64,000 nucleotides of DNA, from the NCBI GenBank assembly GCA_036971715.1, contig JAVHJL010000003.1, positions 1,488,001-1,552,000 of the forward strand, in the 5' to 3' direction. Every line of letters begins with the position of its first letter. Within the stretch, counting starts at the first letter, position 1. Both the position numbers and the translations under genes were made by a program. Shown here in pieces: positions 21,755 through 32,235 of this stretch. The notes under the pieces were generated by a model that made no database searches, was not told the DNA's origin, and saw only the letters and a list, made by a program, of their open reading frames with translations. The stretch is from Arthrobotrys musiformis. Taxonomy: Eukaryota > Ascomycota > Orbiliomycetes > Orbiliales > Orbiliaceae.

Positions 21755-23016
21755 ATGGCCACTACAAGTGACCCTCTTCAGCTCCTTCGGGTGTCCATTC
21801 AAACCTCTAATCCTCCAAAGCTCTCTGAAGGGCCGACTCCAACCTCTCCAGAACCTCCAATCTCAACAGCCACTCACATCGTCTTCACACATCCCGCTAC
21901 GGTCTCCTTCACCCTTAATACCCCGACGCGTTTCCACACCAAAGGTGGCGATGCATTCGATATCCGTTCGATTCTATTCGCTTGGTTGCACAAAGATGAC
22001 GGTATTCCGGCGTACGTTGCCGCCTGTCAGGCCGTCGGAAACGGCAAGTTGGTCAAAAACTTGGGTTTTCTCGAGAGAACAGATTTGATCACGTTTCTGG
22101 AGGGTGCAACGGACGAAAGCGATTACGTAACACCTTTGGAGGGTGCTTCTGCGGAGAAGTCTGGTGATAAGGCTGCAATTGTTTCTGGTGGACTTGGAGC
22201 GGTTGCGAAGTCGAGGTATACGACTAATTTACGACTGGCGGAGATTTACTCGCGCGAAAGGGTTATTACGGACAGAAACTCGGTGCTGAGAGGGATCAAG
22301 CCTACGGTAAATGGGTTGCCGGGTGTTTATGGGTGATATATGGTGACTGGTACTGACAATGGATGGTGTAGGACTTCTCACACGTTAGGAAGATCAGCGA
22401 AGCATACATGAAGAACGCCAGAGCGACACAACAAGCGCCCAAAACTGGCGAAGCGGCTCTCCCACCGCGACCTGGCTCCAAACCGAGCAGCAAACAGCCC
22501 GGGCTTTCTGGGAAAGCACGTCCTCGACACCCAATCATTATTTTATCACCGTCTACATCCGCTCTGCTACGAATGTCTAACATCAAAAAGTTCCTGGAGG
22601 AGGGAGAATTTGCACCTCCATCTATGTCTGCATCTGAGAGTCTGAACATGATGTACATCTCACGTCGAATGCCATCGATAAATCCGCAGCACGACACCAG
22701 ATTTGTGATTGTCGACTCGCCAGACCACTTCCCTCCCGATGAGTGGTCGCGTGTAGTAGCTGTCTTTACAACAGGCCAGCTATGGCAGTTTAAGAGTTAC
22801 AAGTGGAGTACGCCGCAGGATCTTTTTTCACAAGTAAAGGGGTTCTACGTTGGTTGGAGTGGGGAGGTCCCACCTGGAACGGTGGCCAGCTGGGGAAATG
22901 TCCAGCTGGTGAACGTGGAGAAGAATAGGAGATTTAAGGACCGAGAGGTTATGGAAGGGGTCTGGGATGGGATTGAGGGATGGATGGTGAAGAAGGGATG
23001 GGGTGCCAGGCGGTAA
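21755..23016 (+). CDS. CDC73: Cdc73/parafibromin, Paf1 complex subunit, 398 aa
   Basis: Exon 1 is 21755-22306 and exon 2 is 22372-23016, split by a 65-nt phase-0 intron (22307-22371). The chosen start MATTSDPLQLL is the first ATG followed by the conserved Cdc73 N-terminus; the frame is open further upstream but without family features. The N-terminal half has the conserved LFAWLHKDDGIPAY segment. The C-terminal Ras-like domain starts near residue 237 with PIIILSPSTSALLRMSN and includes VAVFTTGQLWQFKSY and the terminal WDGIEGWM. The length is close to yeast Cdc73 (393 aa). It acts in the nucleus in the Paf1 complex, coupling RNA polymerase II elongation to histone modification. Confidence 0.95.
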
Positions 23017-23719
23017 AACGGCCCTTCTATACGCTGGGTACGATACTGGAGTCGGTTAGCCTTCGATCCGTGAGAATACCTATCTGATCGTGAGGGAGTG
23101 AGGGCTCGTCGTCGATGCTCGCTTCTTCGTTAACCTTTAGTCTTTGCTTTCGCTTTCTTCTTCTTTCCCGTTTCGTTTTCATCTGTTTTGACTATGTACA
23201 GGAGTTATTTGGGCATTTCCTTTCGTTTCCTATTGGCATCCAGATCAGAAACTGGCAAGTGCTTAGCGATGGCGTTCTGATATTGATTGATGCTAGTACC
23301 ACCCGCTGTGTAGTATATAGAACTCTCTATCCACCAAATATCATTTTAACCAATCTTCTCCAACTCCCATTAGCAGCTGCCTTGAGCTCCAGTCTTCCGC
23401 TTGAGCTCTGCGCGAGCAATGGACTGTTTGGTACTAGCTGCAATGCTGTTGGTGTTCAATTTGCGACCCGCCAATTTGGGCACACTGAAATTTTCCAACA
23501 AGGTTTCCCTGAACAACTTTTTTTTAAGTCGAAGCGGTCCCAACACTGCTCCACCAACCTTTTGTCCGTTGACCTTCACCACCACAACCTCCGCGTCTTC
23601 GCCATCGCAGCCATCGATCCTCCATCGTTAACATCACCGGATTCCCCGTCGCATAACTTCGTTGTAGCTTTACCGTTCAGTTTACCGTTTCCCCGTTCGA
23701 TCACTCGCTTGTCGCAAAG
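23017..23719. other. CDC73-HMT1 spacer and HMT1 promoter
   Basis: No gene supported. A long + frame from 23115 overlaps the HMT1 start in another frame and lacks family features. Confidence 0.55.
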
Positions 23720-25375
23720 ATGGCCTCGGAGACTAACCCCGCTACAACGGGGTCTGTGGACATGACACCGTCAGAGATCCACTACTTCCAGAGGTATTGT
23801 CTTCCAGTTGATTCGTATCCCTTCCTGACGGTCCATTCTGGCCTCATACTCTCCCTTCTCGGTCCTTCTAGCGCTAGGGCTCCGCTGCTGCTGAGGTTAA
23901 CCGGCTAACCAACGTCTTTGTAACCAGCTATAACCATCATGGTATGTCACCGCTTGCTTCCCAACTTGCTTCCCAACTTGCTTGCCTATAAAGAGAGAGA
24001 GACTACACTCAGTACCTCCCTTGCCGCCTTGTTATATCATCGAAACTCCATCAAAGCATCGAGCCATCAAGCTCCTTGGATAACGACTTTCAACTGAGGC
24101 AATATGCTAACCATGAGAAAACGTTCCCGGGTTTCAGGAATCCACGAGGAGATGTTGGTATGTTGATAAGAGTCTCTCCTTCTCATAAATTATCCACCTA
24201 GAAACTAAAACGCTAACCTGAGTTGCTCGATCATATAGAAAGATGAGGTCCGAACAAACTCTTACAAGAATGCGATATACCAGAACCGACATTTGTTCAA
24301 AGACAAGATTGTTCTTGACGTTGGCTGTGGTACTTCTATTCTGAGCATGTATGTTTTCCCCCAGTCTATTTCTATTCCTTGCCGTAAATCATGCCTAATA
24401 AGTATTGTTCTCATTCACTAGGTTCGCTGCCAAGGCTGGAGCCAAGCATGTCTACGCCGTAGATATGTCGACCATTATCGAAAAGGCGCGCGAGATCGTC
24501 GCCGTCAACGGCCTGGCCGACAAGATCACCTTAATACAGGGTAAGATGGAGGAGATCGAGCTGCCGGTTGACAAGGTCGACATTATCATCTCGGAGTGGA
24601 TGGGGTACTTCTTGCTCTACGAATCTATGTTGGACACTGTCTTGCTGGCCCGAGACAAGTATTTGGCCCCTGGTGGGTTAATCTTCCCCGACAAGGCCAG
24701 CATCTACATGGCCGCTATCGAAGATGGCGATTATAAGGAAGAGAAGATTGGATGTACGTATTTGGTTTCCTTCTCCCCTGTGACAAAAAGCAACTTACTG
24801 ACGTGATGATAGTCTGGAACAATGTCTACGGTTTCGACTTCACCCCACTGCAGGGTACTGCTTTGGCTGAACCTTTGGTGGATACTGTCGACCTTAAGGC
24901 CGTCGTCACGGACCCCTGCCTAGTTCTCTCCCTAGACCTATATACCGTCCAACCTAGTGACCTCGCCTTTACCGCTCCTTTTGACCTTGCCATCCGCCGC
25001 AACGATTTCATCCACGCCCTCATCGCTTGGTTCGATATCGATTTCAGCGCTTGCCACAAGCCTATCAAGTTCTCCACCGGCCCACACGCCAAATACACAC
25101 ACTGGAAGCAGACTGTTTTCTACTTGGATGATGTCCTCACCGTCAAAAATGGAGAACACCTGCAGGGTGTTTTGAGCAGCAAGCCAACCGAGAAGAACCG
25201 AAGAGATTTGGACGTCAAGATTGAATACATCTTCCAGGGTGAAGATCATGACAGGGCAAACCGCGGCGTTTGTTTGTTCAAGATGTGAGCCTTCTTTTTC
25301 TTATTTGGGCTTACCCAGTTTTCTACTTTTTAGAGTCTGTTGCTAATCTTTTTCACTTCCCCAAATAGGTGTTAA
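23720..25375 (+). CDS. HMT1: Type I protein arginine N-methyltransferase (PRMT1/Hmt1), 342 aa
   Basis: Seven exons are inferred: 23720-23793, 23928-23941 (14 nt), 24138-24157 (20 nt), 24239-24348, 24422-24753, 24813-25284 and 25369-25375. Every junction keeps frame and restores the conserved PRMT1 sequence. Visible motifs are YFxxY as YFQSY (22-26), SAM motif I VLDVGCGTS (61-69), the double-E loop SEWMGYFLLYESM (Glu131, Glu140) and the THW loop in YTHWKQ. A last intron gives a C-terminal Lys-Met-Cys; without it the frame stops at TGA 25286-25288, one residue shorter. The enzyme makes monomethyl and asymmetric dimethyl arginine on RNA-binding proteins and histone H4R3, using S-adenosylmethionine. 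The length is typical of the family. Confidence 0.95.
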
Positions 25376-26026
25376 TATGTCTGATGTTAGGTGTGGCGCC
25401 AGAGGGGGAAAAACGGATGACGGCTTGATGTTGCCGAGCAGAATTTTACATACATCTGGCGGTCATCAAAGATGATGGTTTTTCTTTACATAGATGTCGT
25501 CTGCTCCCTTTCCTTTCACGATGCTTCCTTCGAAGCTATTTCACCTCCCTCCAAAAGTCTTCTTTCCATAGCGGCTGTGGCCCTCCCTTTGTTTTCTGGT
25601 ATACCTTACTTGTCTAGATAGATTATTCTTATTATTATGGTGATAACTTTTATGGTGGTGTTTTTAACTGGCGGCGAATTGGCTATATTATGCCTTCTGG
25701 CTTCGAATTTCCTGACCTGGCTTTTTTAGGGCGCGGGGTGAGTCTAGTTCCGTATTGTCGCGGCCGCTGAGAAAAAAAATACCACGATTAGGTCCAGCCT
25801 CCTCGCATATGTAGAGATCTCGACGGCCGTTGAAATACGGGCCACCAAAACCGAATATTATAAAGGTCGAAAGGGCCACAGGTCCAAATCCGACTCCTTG
25901 CCCTGCCTGAATGCAATTCCCTGGCCTTTAAAATCATACATCGATAATTTTAATATCCCATTCCACTCTTTCAACGTACCGACGACAACGGACAAAAAAA
26001 ACAAAAAAAAGGAAAAGGGAAAGAAG
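25376..26026. other. HMT1 3' region and promoter of the GPI-type gene
   Basis: No gene seen. TATAAA at 25859-25864 lies about 170 bp before the next ATG, and an A-rich leader (25993-26010) precedes it. Confidence 0.5.
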
Positions 26027-26776
26027 ATGAAATCTTCAATTTTTCTCCTGACAGCTGTCACCAACGCCATTCTGGTCGCCGCACAAGCCGACCCCGCCAC
26101 TTGGGCCAAATATGACCACTGCCCAACCACCCCCACCGCAGGCTGTGCATACATCTGCATCTCATCCGGCATCGATCCGTTTTGCGCTGCAAATGACCCC
26201 CTCACACCCCGCGTATACTGTAGCGCGTGTCCGACGACCGGCGACGCGTGTCCTGCGATCTTTGATGCGAGTTGCAGTTACCTCTGCGCTGATGCCAGTG
26301 ATCCCAATGTGAGGAGGTGCGCTGGGGAGTTACCTGATGGGGCGCAAAACGTGTTTTGCGCTGGATGCGCTGGGGCGCCTGGTACTAGTACTGCTACTGT
26401 TACTGCTACTGTTACTACCATTAGTACTCTTATTAGACAGCACGTTAGTATTGTTGTCAGTAAGGATGTTAGTACTGTTGTCAGCAAGGAAGTTAGTACC
26501 AGCACTGTTACGACGGTTATTTCTGGGGCTGCGGATACTTCTTCTCCTGTGATCTCTGGGTATGAGACTACAGCGCTCCCGGTGCCACCGGTGCTACCGA
26601 GTTATAATCCACCTGGGAATGGAACGAGTGGGAATGGGACTTTGACTACCGGATTACCGTCACCGACGTATATCTCTGGGGGCTCGAGGATGGTCATGGG
26701 AGGTTCAGCTGTCGCTGTGGGAGTCCTGGGAGTTTTGGGTCTGGTTTCTGTGTGGTATATGGCTGCGGAGCTTTAA
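26027..26776 (+). CDS. Secreted GPI-anchor-type protein with tandem six-cysteine module, 249 aa
   Basis: Single exon. The frame is open upstream, but the ATG at 26027 starts a clear signal peptide (residues 1-20, ending VAAQ). Twelve cysteines form two copies of one module: C32-x7-C40-x3-C44-x8-C53-x11-C65-x2-C68, then C75-x7-C83-x3-C87-x10-C98-x12-C111-x2-C114. A Thr/Val/Ser-rich stalk follows, with a 24-nt tandem repeat encoding VSxVVSK(D/E) (26444-26491) and two NGT glycosylation sequons. The protein ends in a hydrophobic C-terminus without a charged tail, after a Gly/Ser region suitable as a GPI attachment site. The cysteine count differs from the eight of CFEM domains. A cell-surface role is likely; no named family is recognised. 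Confidence 0.82.
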   Translation: MKSSIFLLTAVTNAILVAAQADPATWAKYDHCPTTPTAGCAYICISSGIDPFCAANDPLTPRVYCSACPTTGDACPAIFDASCSYLCADASDPNVRRCAGELPDGAQNVFCAGCAGAPGTSTATVTATVTTISTLIRQHVSIVVSKDVSTVVSKEVSTSTVTTVISGAADTSSPVISGYETTALPVPPVLPSYNPPGNGTSGNGTLTTGLPSPTYISGGSRMVMGGSAVAVGVLGVLGLVSVWYMAAEL

Positions 26777-27424
26777 TTGCGCCTTGTGGGGGCCCCGTGG
26801 CTGCTGGATTTGCTGGATTGTTTCTTTTTTGGTTATTGGTTTTTGAGTGATGTTTGTTGTATACTACTTGAGTGTATATACTTATGAGATACCCGGGGAG
26901 GCTTTGTTAATGCATAATGAGAAGTAATGCCCCAAGTTGCCATGTTCCTTTATATTATTAAACCATGTGCCGCGGCTATGGAGGGGCCGCGAGCAGCACC
27001 TATTGGCTACAGACGGCTGATATATTATAGTTAGGTAAATATGCGGTACTATACTGTCCCTGCGGCTCGATAGTTGATAGTTCTTATCGTATACCAAGTA
27101 GATATGGTTAAGTTGATAAAAAATAAAATTTAAAAAAAGGAAAGGTTTGGTAGACGGGCACGTACGCACATGATGCCGCCTCGAGGCCACTTCGAGGCTG
27201 CCAGGATGCAACATTCGGTTGCGTTGCAGGTTAACCTGCATGTTTATCGATGGTCTAGAACATTAAAACACGCCGGACCGGGTACATTGCATTATTTTCA
27301 GGGCAGAAAACTTTCCCATTGTTTCTTTATCCCTTCAGCCCCAATTTGCGCAATTCTAACCGTGTAATTCGATTGCTTTTCTTATATCTTTCAGCTAGAT
27401 CTGGGATTGAAAAGAAAAATATAG
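26777..27424. other. Intergenic spacer
   Basis: 3' UTR of the GPI-type gene and promoter of the HAD gene. No gene seen. Confidence 0.5.
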
Positions 27425-28607
27425 ATGACAAATGCTATTCTCCGCTTAAGCTTTACTAGGTCAATATTCTCCAGTCGAGCTATCTTCAACTTCCGATATC
27501 GCCCGTCGTTCGTTAAAGGTGACTTCGGCATTATAACAAAACCCCTGCAAAAGGCGGTACCTCGGCCAAGATATCAATTTACCATTTCATCTTTCGCGAA
27601 TACGCACAGAATGAGCAGTACATTCCAAACACCCCGCGGTTTCGCCCCTCTCGACCCCGCTAAATCGTCAGCGGCAACAACAACACCACCACCATCATTC
27701 CCACCCCTTCAAGCCGTCGTCTTTGATGTAGATGGTACACTATGTCTTCCACAATCGTGGATGTTCGCTGAGATGCGACGACAATTGGGGATTACGAAGG
27801 GGACGGATATCCTCGACCATGTGTTAGGTTTACCCGATCTTGTCCCCGAGGGAGGGGGGAAGTCGGAGCAGGAAATTGGGTTTGAAAAGATTAGAGCTGT
27901 GGAGAGGGAGGCTATGGGGCAGATGCAGCCGCAGGAGGGTTTGGTTGAGTTGATGGATTACTTGGATGGAAGGGGGGTTAGGAAGGCTATTTGCACCAGG
28001 AACTTTGAGTATGATCTCCCCAACTCCGAGTTCTTCCATCTATCATACTTCTTTGTTAGATTGGTTGGGAATGTGGGTTAATATTTGGAGTTAGTGCACC
28101 CGTGGAGCATCTGATCACGAATTTTATAACGGGACATACGTTCTTCCCCATCATAACTAGGGATTTCAAGCCGCCGAAGCCGAGTCCAGCGGGTATTTTA
28201 CACATTGCCAAGGAATTGGGGTTGGAAGGGGGTGGCACTGGTTTGATCGTATGTATATACATATTCTATCTTTATCCCCTTTTTCCCTTGTACAGATATG
28301 CGTGCTTAAGCGACGGTGACTGACGCAAAATAGATGGTTGGTGATAGTCTGGACGATATGGCGGCAGGGCGCAAAGCAGGCGGTTTGACGGTGCTACTGG
28401 AGAATAGTGAAAATAAAGGCCTGAAGACGCATGAATACACGGACTTCAGTGTTACGAGGTGAGTTTCCTTTTTCGAAATATATATATCGGGATGGTGGGA
28501 CGATAAAGGGTCTATATCAGGACCGGCTAATATATGATATTATATATATATCCAGGTTGTCGGATTTGATACAGGTGCTTGAGAATGGAATTGTGGCACG
28601 ACAATAG
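27425..28607 (+). CDS. HAD-superfamily hydrolase, 304 aa, possible mitochondrial presequence
   Basis: Four exons: 27425-28008, 28095-28248, 28334-28458 and 28556-28607. Introns are 86, 85 and 97 nt. All four HAD motifs are present: motif I DVDGT (Asp101 nucleophile, Asp103), motif II CTRNF, the motif III lysine in RDFKPPKPSP, and motif IV GDSLDDM. Similar small phosphatases exist in yeasts (for example YOR131C). The substrate is not known. The first 60 residues are rich in Arg, Ser and Phe and poor in acidic residues, resembling a mitochondrial targeting sequence. An internal in-frame ATG at 27611 (MSSTFQ) would give a 242-aa cytosolic form. Which start is used cannot be told from sequence. 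Confidence 0.88.
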
Positions 28608-29592
28608 TCGGAACCGGGTTTTGGCTTCATGCTTCAGGGGATATCAAGGAAGAGCTCTTTCAATGCCAGCATGCATATGACATGGATGTCTGTGCTACCC
28701 ACGGACCTGGTATATTATAGACGGATATAGAATTGGCCATTTTAGTAGGTCAGGCATCATGGGATTCTGGAGAAAAGGGGCACGTTTTTATTAGAAAAGG
28801 ACGTCAATAGAATTTTTATTAATTCCCAGCGCTCAATTCGCCTGGTATCGCTGGCGATTCATTATGGGAGTCTGAGACCTGAACTCGTTGACTAGCTAGT
28901 GTCTGCAGTTTTACATCTGACACGTCACGGTTCATATCATATGATACCAGTCTGGCGTGGTTCTTCCAAGCCATATATTACACTTGCCAGCTAATACGTA
29001 ATGGCTTAATTGAAGTAATTATTTTCCAGCCTCGGGACAGCTTTCATGCCACAGTTATCTTTACAGAATATTAAAACGGTGGCTAAATTAAGCACCGCAG
29101 ACGGCATTGGCCGAAAAGCATATAAGATAAGATATGGATAAATTGTGCCAACTGGGGTTAGGCCGATGCCGCGGCGCAATGAACTGGCCATGATAGCTTA
29201 GCTCGATCGAGCTCGAGCAGCTTGGAGCTTCGGCAAAAACATACAGCAACGAGAGCAGCTGGCTGGCGGCTGGGGCAAAGGCCAGCAAGCTACTGAGCTG
29301 AGCAAGGTCTGAGCTAGCTCGGGTAGAAGCCTGGGGTGCATATATACTGATGACACCTGCTGTTTGAGGTCGCGATCTCGACGAAAGGCTTCACAAACAA
29401 TTAATCATTTGCTCCACTCTCATAATAAATACCATTCTCCTTCATCTTTTAAAATACCATACGGTTGAGCGACTGGGATCAATGTTGATATCGGCTTCAG
29501 TGTTATAGATAATTAGTAATATCGATTCTTGACGTCTACGTCGACCAGCCAACACATAAACTCCAACAACCACGGCAAACCTTCCCGCCGCG
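28608..29592. other. Intergenic spacer
   Basis: About 1 kb with no supported gene. It has several short AGCT-rich palindromic words around 29200-29330. Confidence 0.5.
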
Positions 29593-31284
29593 ATGATGCC
29601 TCCTCCTCCATCCTCACTGCCATACTACGACCTCGGCTCCTTCCACCGTCCCATCACCACCAAATCATCCGAATGCCAAACATGGTTCGACCGCGGCCTA
29701 ATTTGGTCCTACGGTTTCAACCATCAGGAGGCCGTAAAATGTTTTGCCAATGCAATCTCACATGACCAAACGTGTCCCATGGCCCACTGGGGCCTCGCGC
29801 ACGCTCTCGGACCGAATTATAACAAACCGTGGAACTTGTTCGATCCTTCTGATCTGGCAGACTCGCTGCAGAGGGCTTATTCTGCTGCCAAGTTGGCGGA
29901 GGAGTACGTGCAGCTGAACGGGAGCCGACCCGTCGAGTTGGCGCTCATCGGCGCTTTACGACTACGCTATCAGGATTCTACTCCGCCGAACAGCTTTCTA
30001 AGATGGAACCTGGATTATGCGGATGCGATGAAGAGTGTGTACAATAGGTTTAAAAACGATCTGGATGTTGCGACTTTATACGCCGAAGCATTGATGAATC
30101 TTACACCCTGGCAGTTGTGGGATCTTAAAACCGGCCTTCCCTCTTCGAAAGCGAGGACGATAGAGGCGAAGGATGCTCTGGACACGGCGATTAAAAATCC
30201 CTTATCTTCGACGCATCCGGGGGTATTACATATGTACATACACTTGATGGAAATGTCTCCTCAACCGGAACTTGCGCTGGATGCTGCAGACCGGTTACGG
30301 GACCTCATACCGGACGCGGGACATCTGCGGCATATGCCTTCACATATCGACATTTTAGTCGGTGACTACAGACGTGCGATAGCTTCCAATACCGCCGCCA
30401 TAATTGCGGACGAAAAGTACCTCACCAACGCCGGATTACAGAATTTCTATACTTTATACAGGTCTCACGATTATCATTCGCTGATATACGCCGCCATGCT
30501 TGCCGGGAAGTCAGCTGTGGCATTGGAAACAGCCACGGCGATGGAGAGTTCGATACCGGAGAGTTTGTTACGGGTGCAGAGTCCGCCGATGGCGGATTGG
30601 TTGGAGAGCTTTTTGAGCGTCAGGGCGCATATACTCATACGCTTCGGACGTTGGGAGGAGATATCGAACTTGAAGTTACCGATCGATCAAAGTCTTTATT
30701 CTGTTACAACAGCAACAATTCACTACGCGAAAGCCATTGCCGCTGCAGCGACGGGGAGGATTAAAGAGGCTGAGACGGAAAAGGGACTATTCGAGGAGAG
30801 TTTGATGAGGGTTTCCGGGCGACGGCTGACGGCGACGAATAAGAGCGTTAATGTTTTAGCCGTGGCGAAGGAGATGTTACTCGGGGAGTTGGAGTACAGG
30901 AAGGGGAACTACAAGGTAGCGTTTGAGGCGCTCAGGAGGGCGGTGGAGTTGGATGATGGGTTGATATATGGAGAGCCTTGGGGGTGGATGGTGCCCACGC
31001 GACATGCCTATGCTGCGTTATTACTGGAGCAAGGGGAGGTGGAAAGGGCGGCAGGATTGTATAGGGCAGACCTAGGGTTTGATAAAAGCGTACCTCGGGC
31101 GAGGCAGCACCCTAATAACGTGTGGGCGTTGCACGGTTACCACGAGTGTTTGAGGAAGATGGGTAGAGACGAAGAAGCTGGATTGGTGGAGCTACAGCTG
31201 AGGATTGCGAGGGCGGTGGCGGACGTGGAAGTTAAGGCATCATGCTTTTGCCGGGTGGAAAGGTGCCCGCGGAGTGTATTGTAG
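29593..31284 (+). CDS. TPR-repeat protein, 563 aa
   Basis: Single exon. It starts ATGATG, so 29596 is an equally good start. Helical repeats of the tetratricopeptide type run through the protein. The first, near residues 30-65, reads CQTWFDRGLIWSYGFNHQEAVKCF and AHWGLAHALGPNYNKPW. Later ones include the HMPSHIDILVGDYRRAI region and two near the C-terminus (EYRKGNYKVAFEALRRAVEL and AALLLEQGEVERAAGLY). Proteins with this layout occur widely in fungi and bacteria and are usually annotated only as TPR-domain proteins; no precise role is known to me. No signal peptide or membrane segment is seen. The C-terminal 15 residues contain CFCRVERC. Confidence 0.85.
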   Translation: MMPPPPSSLPYYDLGSFHRPITTKSSECQTWFDRGLIWSYGFNHQEAVKCFANAISHDQTCPMAHWGLAHALGPNYNKPWNLFDPSDLADSLQRAYSAAKLAEEYVQLNGSRPVELALIGALRLRYQDSTPPNSFLRWNLDYADAMKSVYNRFKNDLDVATLYAEALMNLTPWQLWDLKTGLPSSKARTIEAKDALDTAIKNPLSSTHPGVLHMYIHLMEMSPQPELALDAADRLRDLIPDAGHLRHMPSHIDILVGDYRRAIASNTAAIIADEKYLTNAGLQNFYTLYRSHDYHSLIYAAMLAGKSAVALETATAMESSIPESLLRVQSPPMADWLESFLSVRAHILIRFGRWEEISNLKLPIDQSLYSVTTATIHYAKAIAAAATGRIKEAETEKGLFEESLMRVSGRRLTATNKSVNVLAVAKEMLLGELEYRKGNYKVAFEALRRAVELDDGLIYGEPWGWMVPTRHAYAALLLEQGEVERAAGLYRADLGFDKSVPRARQHPNNVWALHGYHECLRKMGRDEEAGLVELQLRIARAVADVEVKASCFCRVERCPRSVL

Positions 31285-32235
31285 CCCTGTATCTTCAAGA
31301 ACTATATAAGAACCAGTACAGAGGCCTATCACATCTCTAGCTTTAGATTTACCCGCACACTTAATGGGATCGTATAGCATAGCTTGTCTCGAGTACTGGT
31401 CTAGTTTCTCGAGGCGGAGTCCAATAGCCGACGCAAACTACCTTCTTCGGCATATATCCGCGTAGGTAAGCTAGCCTCGAGACCACCTTTTTGTATTTCC
31501 TCAAGCTTAATTTGCATTCGCCACGGAACGGTTAGTCAGCGTTAGCTATGAATCAAATTTTGTACTAGATGTATTTTACGACCGGGAGCGGAATTCCTAA
31601 ATCGAATGAGTTCCGCCTAGCGGTTTCGATCGAGTTTGTGCATGGTGGAGGACTTGAGTCTAGGATTGTATTAGGAGCTAGCTGAGCTAAGCTATGCATC
31701 TTGGGTCATATACTAATATATCTTGTACTGACTCAACTCTGACAATGCTGATGCTGTACTAGAATACGTATGATATAGCCGCTGGATCCTTCTTGAAGGA
31801 AACTAACATCTTCGTCCTCCTACTCCCCAAATACAATATCCCTCGAGTTCCAGAGATTCTCTGATACTGTGATATCATCACTATTTAGGCCCTTAGTAGA
31901 GTGGTATTGGTATTGGTATTGGTAATTGGTGTTTGTCGTTTGCCACGCAGCATGCCAACCAACGTCAACCTTCTCTTCTTCTCAACCCCCGTCGTTCTTA
32001 CCAGCTCTCTCTCCGTCCCGCAAACTTCACAACCATCCGGTCATTTCGACTCAAATAGAGCTCTACGACTTCTTTTTATAGCCTCTACAGCTCTGTCCAT
32101 CAGCAGCAATCCGTCATCCACCGTATTCAACCTCCGTCAGTTTCCCAGATTGCCAACCACTCTCTTACTTCACTCGCCACGACGCCCACCTCAGGCCAAG
32201 ACCTGCAGCCCACCTTCTTCCCACTCATCCCCACC
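31285..32235. other. Intergenic spacer and UBX-gene promoter
   Basis: No gene seen. A GGTATT hexamer repeat lies at about 31900-31924. A C-rich leader precedes the next ATG. Confidence 0.55.

Noticed and set aside
23115..23765. 216-codon frame overlapping the HMT1 start
   Set aside because: It overlaps the firmly supported HMT1 exon 1 in a different frame and lies in promoter DNA.
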